Below are positions 1 to 7,613 of a DNA stretch of 8,502 bases, one piece after another (positions within the stretch are counted from its first letter, which is position 1; each line of letters starts with the position of its first letter). Location of the stretch: the NCBI GenBank assembly GCA_019312705.1, contig JAFDCW010000130.1:1-8502 (forward strand), in the 5' to 3' direction. The position numbers and the translations under genes were made by a program. Origin of the DNA: Deltaproteobacteria bacterium (GTDB taxonomy: Bacteria; Myxococcota; Polyangia; Polyangiales; B10-G4). The notes under the pieces were generated by a model. That model was given only the letters and a program-made list of their open reading frames with translations. It did no database searches and was not told the origin of the DNA.

Positions 1-3000
1 GAGGTGATAGCCGTGGTGGGCCATCTCCCAGGCCATCCACGGCCTCGTGTAGTGCAACCGCCGCGAGTTCTGGCGTTGGTTCGGCGGAGCGATGCGATTG
101 GTCTTGTAGTCGCAAACGAAGTACCGGTGCCGTTTGCGCAGCTGCTCACCGGCCGCGAGGGACGAGCCGGCAACCTCGACGCGGAAGGTCAGGTCGATGA
201 AGCCCGTGAGGATGCCGGCGATTTCGGGAAGGACCGGCCGCTCCAAAACCGCCCGGAGCCATTCTTCTCCGCCCCAATGTGCGTCGCCCAGGCGACTCTC
301 GAGGGCGACCCGGGCCCCTGCTTCGTTCAAGAGACCAGCCGGCGTTCCGGCTTGGAAGCGCCACCGGTTACCATCCCCGAGACCGAGGTCGAAGCCCAGC
401 TCGTCCAGGCGATCTCCGTCGGTGAGGGTGCGCAGGGAAAAGCCGCTGGCGAGGCCGGTCGGGCCGCCGTCGAGGGGCGTATCGAGCATGCCCGGGAGCG
501 CCGATGCGAGCAGCTGGTGATCCCACGCGGCGCGCACCCCGTGGCGCGCGCCGAGGTCGCGAGCCAAAGTCTCGAGGTCCCGGCCATCGCGAGCAGCGCA
601 CTCTCGGAAATCGAGGTCTTCGAAGACCGCATGGGCCCAGGTCCCGATGTCGGTGCCGCCGCGCAGCTCGGCGGTGGGGATGGGACCGTCGAGGCGGTCC
701 TCTGGGGCGCCGGGCGCAACCGGCTCGCCCAGCTCGACCTGCGCACCGGTTGGCGCGTCGAGGCCTCGGCCTTCGGCGCCGGGGCCTCGGAGCCCACCCT
801 CGGCGTCGACCGCATGCACCTCGTCGAGGCGCTGGGGCTCGCTCGCGTCGAAGGTACGGCCGGCGACCATCGCGCTATAGCTCGACACCTCCCAGGGAGT
901 GACCAGCCGTCGCCCATCCGGCCACGGCCTCGCTTCGAAGGCATCTGCCCTGCCGAGGGGGAGCGAGAGCTGCGTGCGATCTTCGATGGCGGCCTCGACG
1001 GACCACCCCACGGACCCACCGGAGGTATTCGCCAGGAGTTCGAAGCGGGCCTCGACCTCGGCCCAGGCCGCCTGCCCCCGGGCCGCGAGGGCTTCTTGCA
1101 CTTCAGGCTTTTGGGACTTGCTGCTCGCGGGAAACACCGGGAATTCGCCGTCGGCGACGGGCGTCCCGTCGGCGTCCCGCGCCCGGAGGGCCATGCGCCC
1201 GAGGGCGTGAGAGCCTGTGTCTCCGCCGCTCGTACCGAGGGGACCGAGCCACGCGACGGCGTGATGGCGCGCTCGGGTCAGGGCGACGTAAAGCAGGCGC
1301 AGCTGCTCCTGCCGCGTTTCGAGCTCCCATTGGGCGGCCGCCCGGGCGCGGCTGTCGGTGCCCGGAAGCTCGAGGTTGAGCCGAATCTCGGAGCCCCCCC
1401 CGTCGCGCTTCTCGGCGTGCCACTCGAGGGGGCCCCCGCGGTCCGACGGTTGGTAGTCGGCCCAGGCAAAGGGAAGCAAAACCACCGGGTACTCGAGGCC
1501 CTTGCTCTTGTGAATGGTGACCAACTGCACGGCTCGGGCGTCGCTCTCGAGGCGCAGGGCCTGGGCATCGTCGGCACCATCCCCGGCACCATCGCGGGCC
1601 GCCCGGAGCCAGCTCGCAAGCCCCGACGGGCCCAGCCGGGTCCGGCGTTCTTCCGCATGGCAGAGCTCGACCAGGTGCCTGAGGTCCGTGGCGTAGCGCT
1701 CGCCTTGCTGCCCCCCGAGAAGCCGCCCGACCACGCCGAAGTCGTCGAGGGCCGCCTCGAAGACACGGACGAAACCGCGGGTGGACCACAGCCCGGCCCA
1801 ATACTGAATGCTGCGCAACCAGTCGTCCCACCGATGCGCCGCGGCGGTGTTGTCGGGGGAGCGGTTGTCGGCGGCTGAAATCGCCGTCGCGAGGTCGAGG
1901 GCGGTCCATCCGAAGAGGGGCGTCGTCGCCAGCGCGCGGGCCGGACGATCCCGGCCGGGGTCGGCTGCAGCATCGAGCCACGCACAGAGCCAGCCCAGGA
2001 CCGGGCTGTCCATCACGGTGCCCCGGCCGGCGCTGACCGAGGGAACGCCGAGGCGGTCGAGGTGCCGACGCACCCGCAAAGCCTGGTTGTTGGTGCGCAC
2101 CAGGACGGCGATGTCCCCCGGGCGCAGGGGGCTCCAGCTCGCGTCGTGGTCAGCGCTACGAGCCGTGAATATCTCGGCCCCTTCTTCAAGCAGACGCGCC
2201 GCCTCGAGGGCCGCGAGGTGGGACGCCGCGTCCTGTCCGAGGTTCTTGCTGCCGACGGAGCGCGTGCCCGTCTGGAGAGTATCGCCATCGAGCCATCGGA
2301 GCTCGAAGGCACGGCTCGGGCGGTCGCCCCGGGACGGGAGCCGGCGGATCCGTGGCTTTTTGTGGTTCGGCGCGGCGCCGACCTTCACGTAGTCGACGTC
2401 GGTGAGGTCGAAGGCGCCAGACCCCTCTGCCCACAGGTGATTCATCGCATCGACGTAGGCCGCGTCGGAGCGCCAGTTGGTGCGCATGGTCGCGCGCTCG
2501 TCGGCGACCTCGGCCGCGTCGAGGTAGACATGCACGTCGGCGCCGCGGAAGGCGTAGATCGCCTGCTTGGGGTCGCCGATGATCAGGAGCCGGCGTTCGG
2601 GATGGGAGAAGACCGCTCGCATGACCGGCCACTGGGCCCCGTCGGTGTCTTGAAACTCGTCGACGAGGGCCACGTCGAAGCGAGACCGGATGGCCTCGGT
2701 GAGGGGCCCATCTGGGCCTGCTGGCCCTCCTGGCACTCCTGGCACTCTTGGCCCTCGTGCCGAGGCCTCCTCGGCGATGCGTTCGGCGAGGCGCGAAAGC
2801 ATCGTGCTGTAGGTCAGCCGGCCGGTGCGCACCAACTCGTCGTCGATGTGGCGACGGGCCCGGGCCGCGAACGACGCGATGGCGGTGGGCCAGAGCGCGT
2901 CCTGGGCGGCGAAGAGGGCGGTGACCCGCTCGAAGAGCGCATAACCCTCGAAGGACCTCATCGCCTCGGCGCCCGCGACCCAGTGTTCTTCGAGATGAGG

Positions 3001-3915
3001 GACCTGGAGGTTCTTGGACCAGGTCGTGGGCTTGGCGCCGCCGCCCCGACCGGAGCGCAACGCCGGCCCGGCGAGCCAGCGCTTCAAGGCCGGCAGGTGC
3101 TTGCCGATGACGTCCCGGCGCAGGCCCTTCACCCGCTTGTCCTTCTTGCGCTCGAGCTCGTCTTCGACGGCCACGACGGCCGTGACGCCCGCCCCACCCT
3201 CGAGCCATTGTTGAAGGTCGTCCTTCGCCTGGACCCAGGCCTCGACGCAATCGAGAGGACGGGGCACGCCTGCACCGTCGTCGGAACCGCCGGGTTCGAC
3301 GACGGGCTCGACGACGGGCTCGACGGCCTTGCTCATCGCCTTGGCCAACTTGCCGAGGTACTCCCGGCTCCATCCCATGTCGGTGAGCACCGCGAGTTCG
3401 AGCTCGGTGGCCTCGGCGTAGACCCGGGCGATGTCGTCGTCGACGAGCTCCTGAATGATCGACGCGGGGTCGGCGACGAGCTCGAGCCCGGGCTCCTGCC
3501 CCGACTCGAAGGCGAGCTGATCGAGCATGCGCTGACTGAAGCCGTGGATGGTCGAGATTGGGGCGAGGTCAAACGATGAGAGCGCCGTCGCGAGCAGGCT
3601 GCGGCGCTTTGCCCCGACGTCCCCGGAGGCCCAGAGCGCCGAGAGGATGGGGTCGTCGTCCGGCGCGGCAGGCTGGCCGAGGGCGTCCCGGGCCTTCACC
3701 AGTCGGCTGCGGACACGGTCGCGGAGCTCCGCGGTCGCGGCGTTGGTGAAGGTGATGACCAGGATGCGGTCGATGGGCACCTCGTACTCGGCGACTAGGC
3801 GCACCACGAGCCCTTCGATCTGCCAAGTCTTCCCCGTCCCCGCGCTCGCCTCGAGGAGGAGCGTCTTGCCCAGGGGCAGGGCCTCGACGCCCGACCAGTC
3901 GCTCGAGGTGCTCAT
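1..3915 (-). CDS. recB: RecB subunit of RecBCD, helicase-nuclease, 3' end cut off by window edge
   Basis: RecB is the 3'-5' motor and the only nuclease of the RecBCD (exonuclease V) complex, which resects double-strand DNA ends and loads RecA. The visible 1305 residues show superfamily 1 helicase motifs in order: Walker A ASAGTGKT (23-30), motif Ia ITFTNAATAELRDR (54-67), TIHGF (122-126), Walker B DEFQDTD (419-425), GDPKQAIYAFRGAD (447-460), TNWRSD (479-484), HKSKGLEYP (802-810) and VALTRAR (877-883). The C-terminal nuclease follows: GTWAH with His1095, GFIDL with Asp1241, and DYK with Asp1269/Lys1271, corresponding to E. coli H956, D1067, D1080 and K1082. The frame reaches base 1 without a stop, just where the QxxxY motif should begin. 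E. coli RecB has 1180 residues and ends about 98 after the catalytic Lys, so some tens of residues are probably missing. The ATG overlaps the recC stop (ATGA). Compared with E. coli it carries a Gly/Pro-rich insertion (388-404), a VEPV repeat (198-208) and a longer hairpin between the nuclease aspartates. The family assignment is secure. Confidence 0.97.
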   Translation of the reverse strand, partial: MSTSSDWSGVEALPLGKTLLLEASAGTGKTWQIEGLVVRLVAEYEVPIDRILVITFTNAATAELRDRVRSRLVKARDALGQPAAPDDDPILSALWASGDVGAKRRSLLATALSSFDLAPISTIHGFSQRMLDQLAFESGQEPGLELVADPASIIQELVDDDIARVYAEATELELAVLTDMGWSREYLGKLAKAMSKAVEPVVEPVVEPGGSDDGAGVPRPLDCVEAWVQAKDDLQQWLEGGAGVTAVVAVEDELERKKDKRVKGLRRDVIGKHLPALKRWLAGPALRSGRGGGAKPTTWSKNLQVPHLEEHWVAGAEAMRSFEGYALFERVTALFAAQDALWPTAIASFAARARRHIDDELVRTGRLTYSTMLSRLAERIAEEASARGPRVPGVPGGPAGPDGPLTEAIRSRFDVALVDEFQDTDGAQWPVMRAVFSHPERRLLIIGDPKQAIYAFRGADVHVYLDAAEVADERATMRTNWRSDAAYVDAMNHLWAEGSGAFDLTDVDYVKVGAAPNHKKPRIRRLPSRGDRPSRAFELRWLDGDTLQTGTRSVGSKNLGQDAASHLAALEAARLLEEGAEIFTARSADHDASWSPLRPGDIAVLVRTNNQALRVRRHLDRLGVPSVSAGRGTVMDSPVLGWLCAWLDAAADPGRDRPARALATTPLFGWTALDLATAISAADNRSPDNTAAAHRWDDWLRSIQYWAGLWSTRGFVRVFEAALDDFGVVGRLLGGQQGERYATDLRHLVELCHAEERRTRLGPSGLASWLRAARDGAGDGADDAQALRLESDARAVQLVTIHKSKGLEYPVVLLPFAWADYQPSDRGGPLEWHAEKRDGGGSEIRLNLELPGTDSRARAAAQWELETRQEQLRLLYVALTRARHHAVAWLGPLGTSGGDTGSHALGRMALRARDADGTPVADGEFPVFPASSKSQKPEVQEALAARGQAAWAEVEARFELLANTSGGSVGWSVEAAIEDRTQLSLPLGRADAFEARPWPDGRRLVTPWEVSSYSAMVAGRTFDASEPQRLDEVHAVDAEGGLRGPGAEGRGLDAPTGAQVELGEPVAPGAPEDRLDGPIPTAELRGGTDIGTWAHAVFEDLDFRECAARDGRDLETLARDLGARHGVRAAWDHQLLASALPGMLDTPLDGGPTGLASGFSLRTLTDGDRLDELGFDLGLGDGNRWRFQAGTPAGLLNEAGARVALESRLGDAHWGGEEWLRAVLERPVLPEIAGILTGFIDLTFRVEVAGSSLAAGEQLRKRHRYFVCDYKTNRIAPPNQRQNSRRLHYTRPWMAWEMAHHGYHL
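2704..2757 (-). repeat. Six-unit 9-bp tandem repeat inside recB encoding a Gly-Pro-X segment
   Basis: Six degenerate 9-bp units run on the plus strand: gggcccatc, tgggcctgc, tggccctcc, tggcactcc, tggcactct and tggccctcg. In the recB frame they encode a collagen-like stretch, residues 388-404, pattern GPR-VPG-VPG-GPA-GPD-GP. It sits between a helical segment (LAERIAEEASA) and LTEAIRSRF, just before Walker B. E. coli RecB has only a short polar loop there, so this is probably a surface loop expanded by repeat slippage. Confidence 0.85.
3291..3326 (-). repeat. Three-unit 12-bp tandem repeat inside recB (Val-Glu-Pro-Val)
   Basis: On the plus strand cgggttcgacga (3291-3302) is followed by cgggctcgacga (3303-3314) and cgggctcgacgg (3315-3326), nearly perfect 12-bp copies. 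In the recB frame they give residues 198-208, VEPVVEPVVEP, followed by GGSDDG. This reads as a flexible, acidic, proline-rich linker within helicase domain 1. Confidence 0.85.
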
Positions 3916-3924
3916 GATGCACCT
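3912..3924 (-). promoter_or_regulatory. recC stop / recB start ATGA overlap with internal ribosome site
   Basis: On the minus strand the recB ATG (3915-3913) overlaps the recC TGA (3914-3912) as ATGA. An AGGTG (3924-3920) lies four bases before the ATG and can act as a short-spaced Shine-Dalgarno site inside recC. The arrangement suggests translational coupling and a fixed RecC:RecB ratio. The overlap is seen directly; the coupling is inferred. Confidence 0.7.
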
Positions 3925-6900
3925 GCGCCGGTTCCGGCCATCCAGCGTGGGCTGAGTTCGCCCCCGGCGCGCAGCCCCCGGTGGACCGGGACCCAGACCC
4001 GCCGGGCCAACCCGAGGAGCCCCCCGTCCCCTGCGTCTTCGAGGTGGTCGAGGGGGTCGTAGTCGACGAAGAAGGTCGCGATCCAGGCGTCATCGACATC
4101 CCCCGGGGAGCGTTCACCGCCCCGCCAGCCCTCAGCCACGGCGGCGATGAGCTTGGCGTGAAGCGCGCGTTCGTCTTGGTCTGGCCGAGCGGCATCGAGG
4201 ACCTTGGCGGCAGCAAACGACGTCTTGCGAAAGAGCGGAAGGGGACGCTGTCGGGCAAGGCGCCACAGGCCGACCAGCCCCTCGAGCTCGGCCCGGGCCT
4301 CCTCGGCGGTCCCATCGAAAACCAGGAAGTCGCCGCCGGCGCGCTTGCTCGTACCGCGCGAGTCATGACCCACGATGCGCCCGCCAACGGCCCGGTGCCC
4401 GGCGGCTACCGCTCCGAGGAGGTGAAGCCAAGCGAGCATCTTCGCCTGTTCGTTGGCGGCCTTCGCTGGGGTCCACCAATGCAGCAAGAGCTCGCCGTCC
4501 CGCAGAACCACATCTTCGACGCGACCCACCAGGACCAGCCCGTCATCGAGCTTCACGCGGATGTCGAGTTCGTCGGCGCGGTCGCCGGCGATATCGTCGA
4601 GGTTCACCAGGACCGCCTCGGCGAGGTCCACCTCCCGACGAAGGATGGCCAGGCCTCCAGCCCGGAGCGGCAGGGCGCCCTCCCCGGCGACCCGCGCGCG
4701 GAGCGCCTCGACCAGACCCTCGCGGTTGTGCACTGCGCCGGAGCCCCCTCTGGGAACCTCCGAGGGCTCTTCATGCAGACTCTGCAGGTGGCGAATGGTC
4801 CGGGACCGGAGAGCCCAGGCCTCGAGGCCATCGAGTTCGAGGGGCTCCCGGTCCTCGATGACAGCCTCTTCTCTATTAATGGAGAGGCCGAGGCGGTCTC
4901 GGAGGAGAAGCTGGTGGGGCCGCAAGAGCGCCTTCGCCAGGTCTTCGAACTCGAGGACCTCCGGGAGCGCTTCTTCTGGCGGCAGGGGCGACGTCCCGCT
5001 GGCGGCGAGACCGAGGGGGCGTGCGGAGCGCTGTCCGATTTCGATCTCCCGAAGCCGGACCGCCGCGGTTGCCATGCCCTGGTCGAAGCTCTGAGGTACC
5101 GCACCGAAATTCCCCGCGCTCCAGGGTTGCAGGGGATGCTGGCGAACCAAATCCCGGCGCGCGAGGCCCGTCAGTTGGCCGAGGGTCTCGAGGAGCTCTT
5201 CGACCGGGACGGCGGCGGCCTGCTCCTTGCCGTGGTGAACGTCGTGGCCGGACCAGAGCACGAGCAACCGGTCCCGGGCAGAGAGCATCGCCTCGAGCAT
5301 GAGGTGGCGATCGATCTCACGTCGATCGCGCTCGCCTCGCCGGCGCTGCTCCATCGGGTCCCAGGTCCGCCGACGACCTGCCCGGGGGAACGCCTTGTCG
5401 TCCATACCGAGGAGGGCGACGACCCGGAACGGAACCGAGCGCATCGGCTCGAGGGCGCACACCTGGACCGCACCGGTGATGACCCTGTCCCCCCGGGAGG
5501 GCATCTCGAAGCTGCCCTCGAGCCGCCGAAGCACCGCCGCGCGTTCGACCAAAAGACCCCCGAGGCGCCCCCCGACGCGGGCCAGGTCATCGAGGGCCGC
5601 GTCCACCTCGGCGCGCAGCCAGCTCGACTTCTCGGAGGTCGCCGCGAGGCCATCGAGAGCCGAGACCAGCCGGCCCCGCCAGACTTCGAGGGTCGCGGGC
5701 TGGGAGAGCTGAGTTCGCAAAGCGCCGAGGGTGCGCAGGATCACCCCCAGGCGTCCCACCCGGGATACCCGGCTGCGACTCTCGATCTCGAGGGGTACGG
5801 CGGGCGCGAGCTCCCCCGACGGGTCGGGCACGACGCCGAGGGCGTGCTCGTCGGGCATCAGCACGCCGAGGGCCAGACGCTCGACGGCGAATCGCACCGT
5901 GTTTTGGTCGAGGGCAGGCTGGTCGACGGCCTCGCGATCGGCCGCGTCCATTCCCCACCGCAGCCCCGAGTCGCGAATCAGCTGGCGCATGTCGGCGAGG
6001 TCGTCGTCGTCGAGGCCCCAGCGCACGCGCACGGGCTCGAGGGCGAGGAAGTCGAGGACCCAGTTTGCCGTCAGCCGCTCGCCGGCGACTTCGAGGCTTT
6101 TGAGCAATACCTCGGCCACGGGATTGGTGCGCCGGAGGCCCAGGTCCGCGATGGAGACCGGGATGCGGGGCAGACGCGGGGGCTGGGTGCGCGATGACCG
6201 GTCGGCACCGCCCTCGGCGAGGCCGGTCCGCGAGAACACCGCCGCTACCAGAGGGGCGTAGGTCTCGATGTCCGGCGTCATCACCACGACGTCCCGGGGC
6301 TCGAGGGTCGGGTCGGCGGCAAACATGCCGAGCAACTCGTCACGGAGGACCTCGCACTGGCGGAGGGCGCCGTAGGTGCTGTGGGCGCTGACCGTCGAGT
6401 CGAAGCCCCACACCCCTTGCACCGCCTCGGTCCCTTCGGCCGCGAGAACCCAGCCCTGCAGGCGAGTGAGGGTCGTCGGGGCGGACCGCGCCGGGTCCTC
6501 CGCTTCGAGTTGATCCCCCTGGTACCCCACCTCTTCGAGCCACACCTGGCTGTCGCGACTCGGTGCCCCGAGAGAAATCAGGATTGGGTTGTCGGACGCG
6601 AGCTCGGCCTCGAGGCGCTCCTGGTCGGCCACGGTTTGCGCGTCGCGACGGGCTGCGTTGGCTTCACCGTGCGTGCGCTGGTGCTGAATCCACTGATCCG
6701 TCGGCACCAAAACGAAGAGGTGAACGTCGATGGAACGGGCGATCGCCGCCAGGCGAACCCGGTCACCGGGGCCCATCGTCGAGAGGCCGAAGATGCACAT
6801 CGTCCGGCCCGCGGCGCTTGCGGGCGTCGTCGCCATGCTGGCGAGCTGGCCGTGGAGGACCGCCGGCGAGTGGGCGTGCGTCGCCGCCCCGATGTCGCCG

Positions 6901-7496
6901 AGCAGCGTGGCGAGCCAGCGGTGCTGCTCTTCGGCCGACGCCGGATCCTCCGCCCAACGAACCGACTCCTCGGGCCGGTCGTGCATGAGCCGGTCCAAGA
7001 CGTCGGCGACCTCGGAAGCGAAGAGCAGCTCCCGAGCCGTCACCGGCGGTGCGCCAGAGTTGGCGGAGGGCACGGACTGCCCGGACCGATCACGGCCTTC
7101 CCCGAGGTACCGAGCGACCGAGGCAAAGTCCGGTTCGTCGAGGTGCCGCCGTAGCAAACCGACCAACTCGAAGGCGAGACCCTCGCGCTCCCAGCGCTGA
7201 GCCTCCTGCGCCATGGCGGGCGTCGACTGCCAGAAGGCCGCGTCCGGATCTTCGGCGCCGCCGAGGATCCACCGCGCCGCTCCGGTCAGCGCCTGCCGCG
7301 GAAATGGGAAAGCCAGGCCCGCGGCGATATCGATGCGGGTCGCTACCTCGTGGCGGAGCCATCGCTCCATGCCCCGGCTGCCGACCACGATCGGAAACTC
7401 CAAGAACGGATCCGTCGGCCAGTTGTCACCGAGGACCTGGCAGAGCATCTCGACCAGCACCTCGGAGCGGTTGGACCTGTGCAGATGAATCGCCAA
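3912..7496 (-). CDS. recC: RecC subunit of RecBCD (exonuclease V gamma chain)
   Basis: RecC is the scaffold of the RecBCD complex: an inactivated helicase/nuclease relative that splits the duplex, channels the 3' strand and recognises Chi. The 1194 residues compare with 1122 in E. coli. Recognisable blocks in order are HRSNRSEVL (6-14, E. coli HSNRLDVL), GSRGMERWL (39-47), IAAGLAFPFP (57-66), IFGLSTMGPG (235-244), VVVMTPDIETYAP (403-415), DSGLRWGMDA (509-518), LEPMRSVPFRVVALLGMDD (682-700), GERDRREIDRHLMLEA (721-736), and a C-terminal nuclease-like domain starting near FEDLAKALLRPHQ (850-862). No Walker A is visible, as expected for RecC. The start is TTG. The next codons (AIHLHRSNR) align with the family N-terminus and an in-frame TGA lies nine codons upstream, leaving no room for an ATG. 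The stop overlaps the recB start. Several residues that match E. coli Chi-contact positions are substituted (see findings). The assignment is firm from many collinear motifs. Confidence 0.97.
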   Translation of the reverse strand: MAIHLHRSNRSEVLVEMLCQVLGDNWPTDPFLEFPIVVGSRGMERWLRHEVATRIDIAAGLAFPFPRQALTGAARWILGGAEDPDAAFWQSTPAMAQEAQRWEREGLAFELVGLLRRHLDEPDFASVARYLGEGRDRSGQSVPSANSGAPPVTARELLFASEVADVLDRLMHDRPEESVRWAEDPASAEEQHRWLATLLGDIGAATHAHSPAVLHGQLASMATTPASAAGRTMCIFGLSTMGPGDRVRLAAIARSIDVHLFVLVPTDQWIQHQRTHGEANAARRDAQTVADQERLEAELASDNPILISLGAPSRDSQVWLEEVGYQGDQLEAEDPARSAPTTLTRLQGWVLAAEGTEAVQGVWGFDSTVSAHSTYGALRQCEVLRDELLGMFAADPTLEPRDVVVMTPDIETYAPLVAAVFSRTGLAEGGADRSSRTQPPRLPRIPVSIADLGLRRTNPVAEVLLKSLEVAGERLTANWVLDFLALEPVRVRWGLDDDDLADMRQLIRDSGLRWGMDAADREAVDQPALDQNTVRFAVERLALGVLMPDEHALGVVPDPSGELAPAVPLEIESRSRVSRVGRLGVILRTLGALRTQLSQPATLEVWRGRLVSALDGLAATSEKSSWLRAEVDAALDDLARVGGRLGGLLVERAAVLRRLEGSFEMPSRGDRVITGAVQVCALEPMRSVPFRVVALLGMDDKAFPRAGRRRTWDPMEQRRRGERDRREIDRHLMLEAMLSARDRLLVLWSGHDVHHGKEQAAAVPVEELLETLGQLTGLARRDLVRQHPLQPWSAGNFGAVPQSFDQGMATAAVRLREIEIGQRSARPLGLAASGTSPLPPEEALPEVLEFEDLAKALLRPHQLLLRDRLGLSINREEAVIEDREPLELDGLEAWALRSRTIRHLQSLHEEPSEVPRGGSGAVHNREGLVEALRARVAGEGALPLRAGGLAILRREVDLAEAVLVNLDDIAGDRADELDIRVKLDDGLVLVGRVEDVVLRDGELLLHWWTPAKAANEQAKMLAWLHLLGAVAAGHRAVGGRIVGHDSRGTSKRAGGDFLVFDGTAEEARAELEGLVGLWRLARQRPLPLFRKTSFAAAKVLDAARPDQDERALHAKLIAAVAEGWRGGERSPGDVDDAWIATFFVDYDPLDHLEDAGDGGLLGLARRVWVPVHRGLRAGGELSPRWMAGTGAGAS

Positions 7497-7497
7497 G

Positions 7498-7511
7498 TTC
7501 TCTTTCTTTCT
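7498..7511 (-). promoter_or_regulatory. Purine-rich ribosome binding site supporting the TTG start of recC
   Basis: Reading the minus strand, the bases before the TTG codon are AGAAAGAAAGAGAAC. The AAAGAG/GAGA core is a plausible, if not canonical, Shine-Dalgarno site a few bases from TTG. An in-frame TGA (7523-7521) rules out any start farther upstream than nine codons, and none of those nine codons is ATG, GTG or TTG. Confidence 0.55.
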
Positions 7512-7539
7512 GGTCTCAGCTCACCGCTCTTCGCCGGCC

Positions 7540-7568
7540 ATGGTCGGGGAAGGGACGGCCACGTTCAA
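7540..7568 (-). promoter_or_regulatory. Weak sigma-70-like promoter candidate for recC-recB
   Basis: On the minus strand TTGAAC (7568-7563) is followed after 17 bases by GACCAT (7545-7540), about 43 bases before the recC TTG codon. The -35 box is good but the -10 box matches the consensus at only three positions, so this is a candidate by spacing and position only. High-GC bacteria often use promoters that differ from the E. coli consensus. Confidence 0.22.
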
Positions 7569-7577
7569 TCGCTCGAT

Positions 7578-7613
7578 GGGCCGTCCGGGCCGTCAGGACC
7601 GTCAGGGCCCCTC
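7578..7613. repeat. Four-unit 9-bp GC-rich tandem repeat upstream of recC
   Basis: Plus-strand units are gggccgtcc, gggccgtca, ggaccgtca and gggcccctc. The array is outside any convincing gene. On the minus strand one frame reads GPDGPDGPDGP but ends at a TGA four codons later, so it is probably not translated. It resembles the 9-bp array inside recB in period, base content and potential to encode Gly-Pro-Asp. Confidence 0.75.

Noticed and set aside
4..1878. Long plus-strand open frame of 624 codons
   Set aside because: It lies antisense to recB, whose frame carries the RecB motif V, motif VI and nuclease residues. The plus-strand translation has no recognisable domain. Long antisense frames are expected at this GC content.
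2062..3579. Plus-strand open frame of 505 codons
   Set aside because: Antisense to the RecB helicase domain, Gly/Arg-rich with no motifs; explained by the codon bias of recB.
4910..4917. An E. coli Chi octamer GCTGGTGG on the plus strand inside recC
   Set aside because: A single copy is about what chance predicts for this length and GC content, and the RecC residues expected to read it are changed.
3981..6197. Plus-strand open frame of 738 codons
   Set aside because: Antisense to recC, which shows many collinear RecC motifs. The antisense translation looks like a composition shadow.
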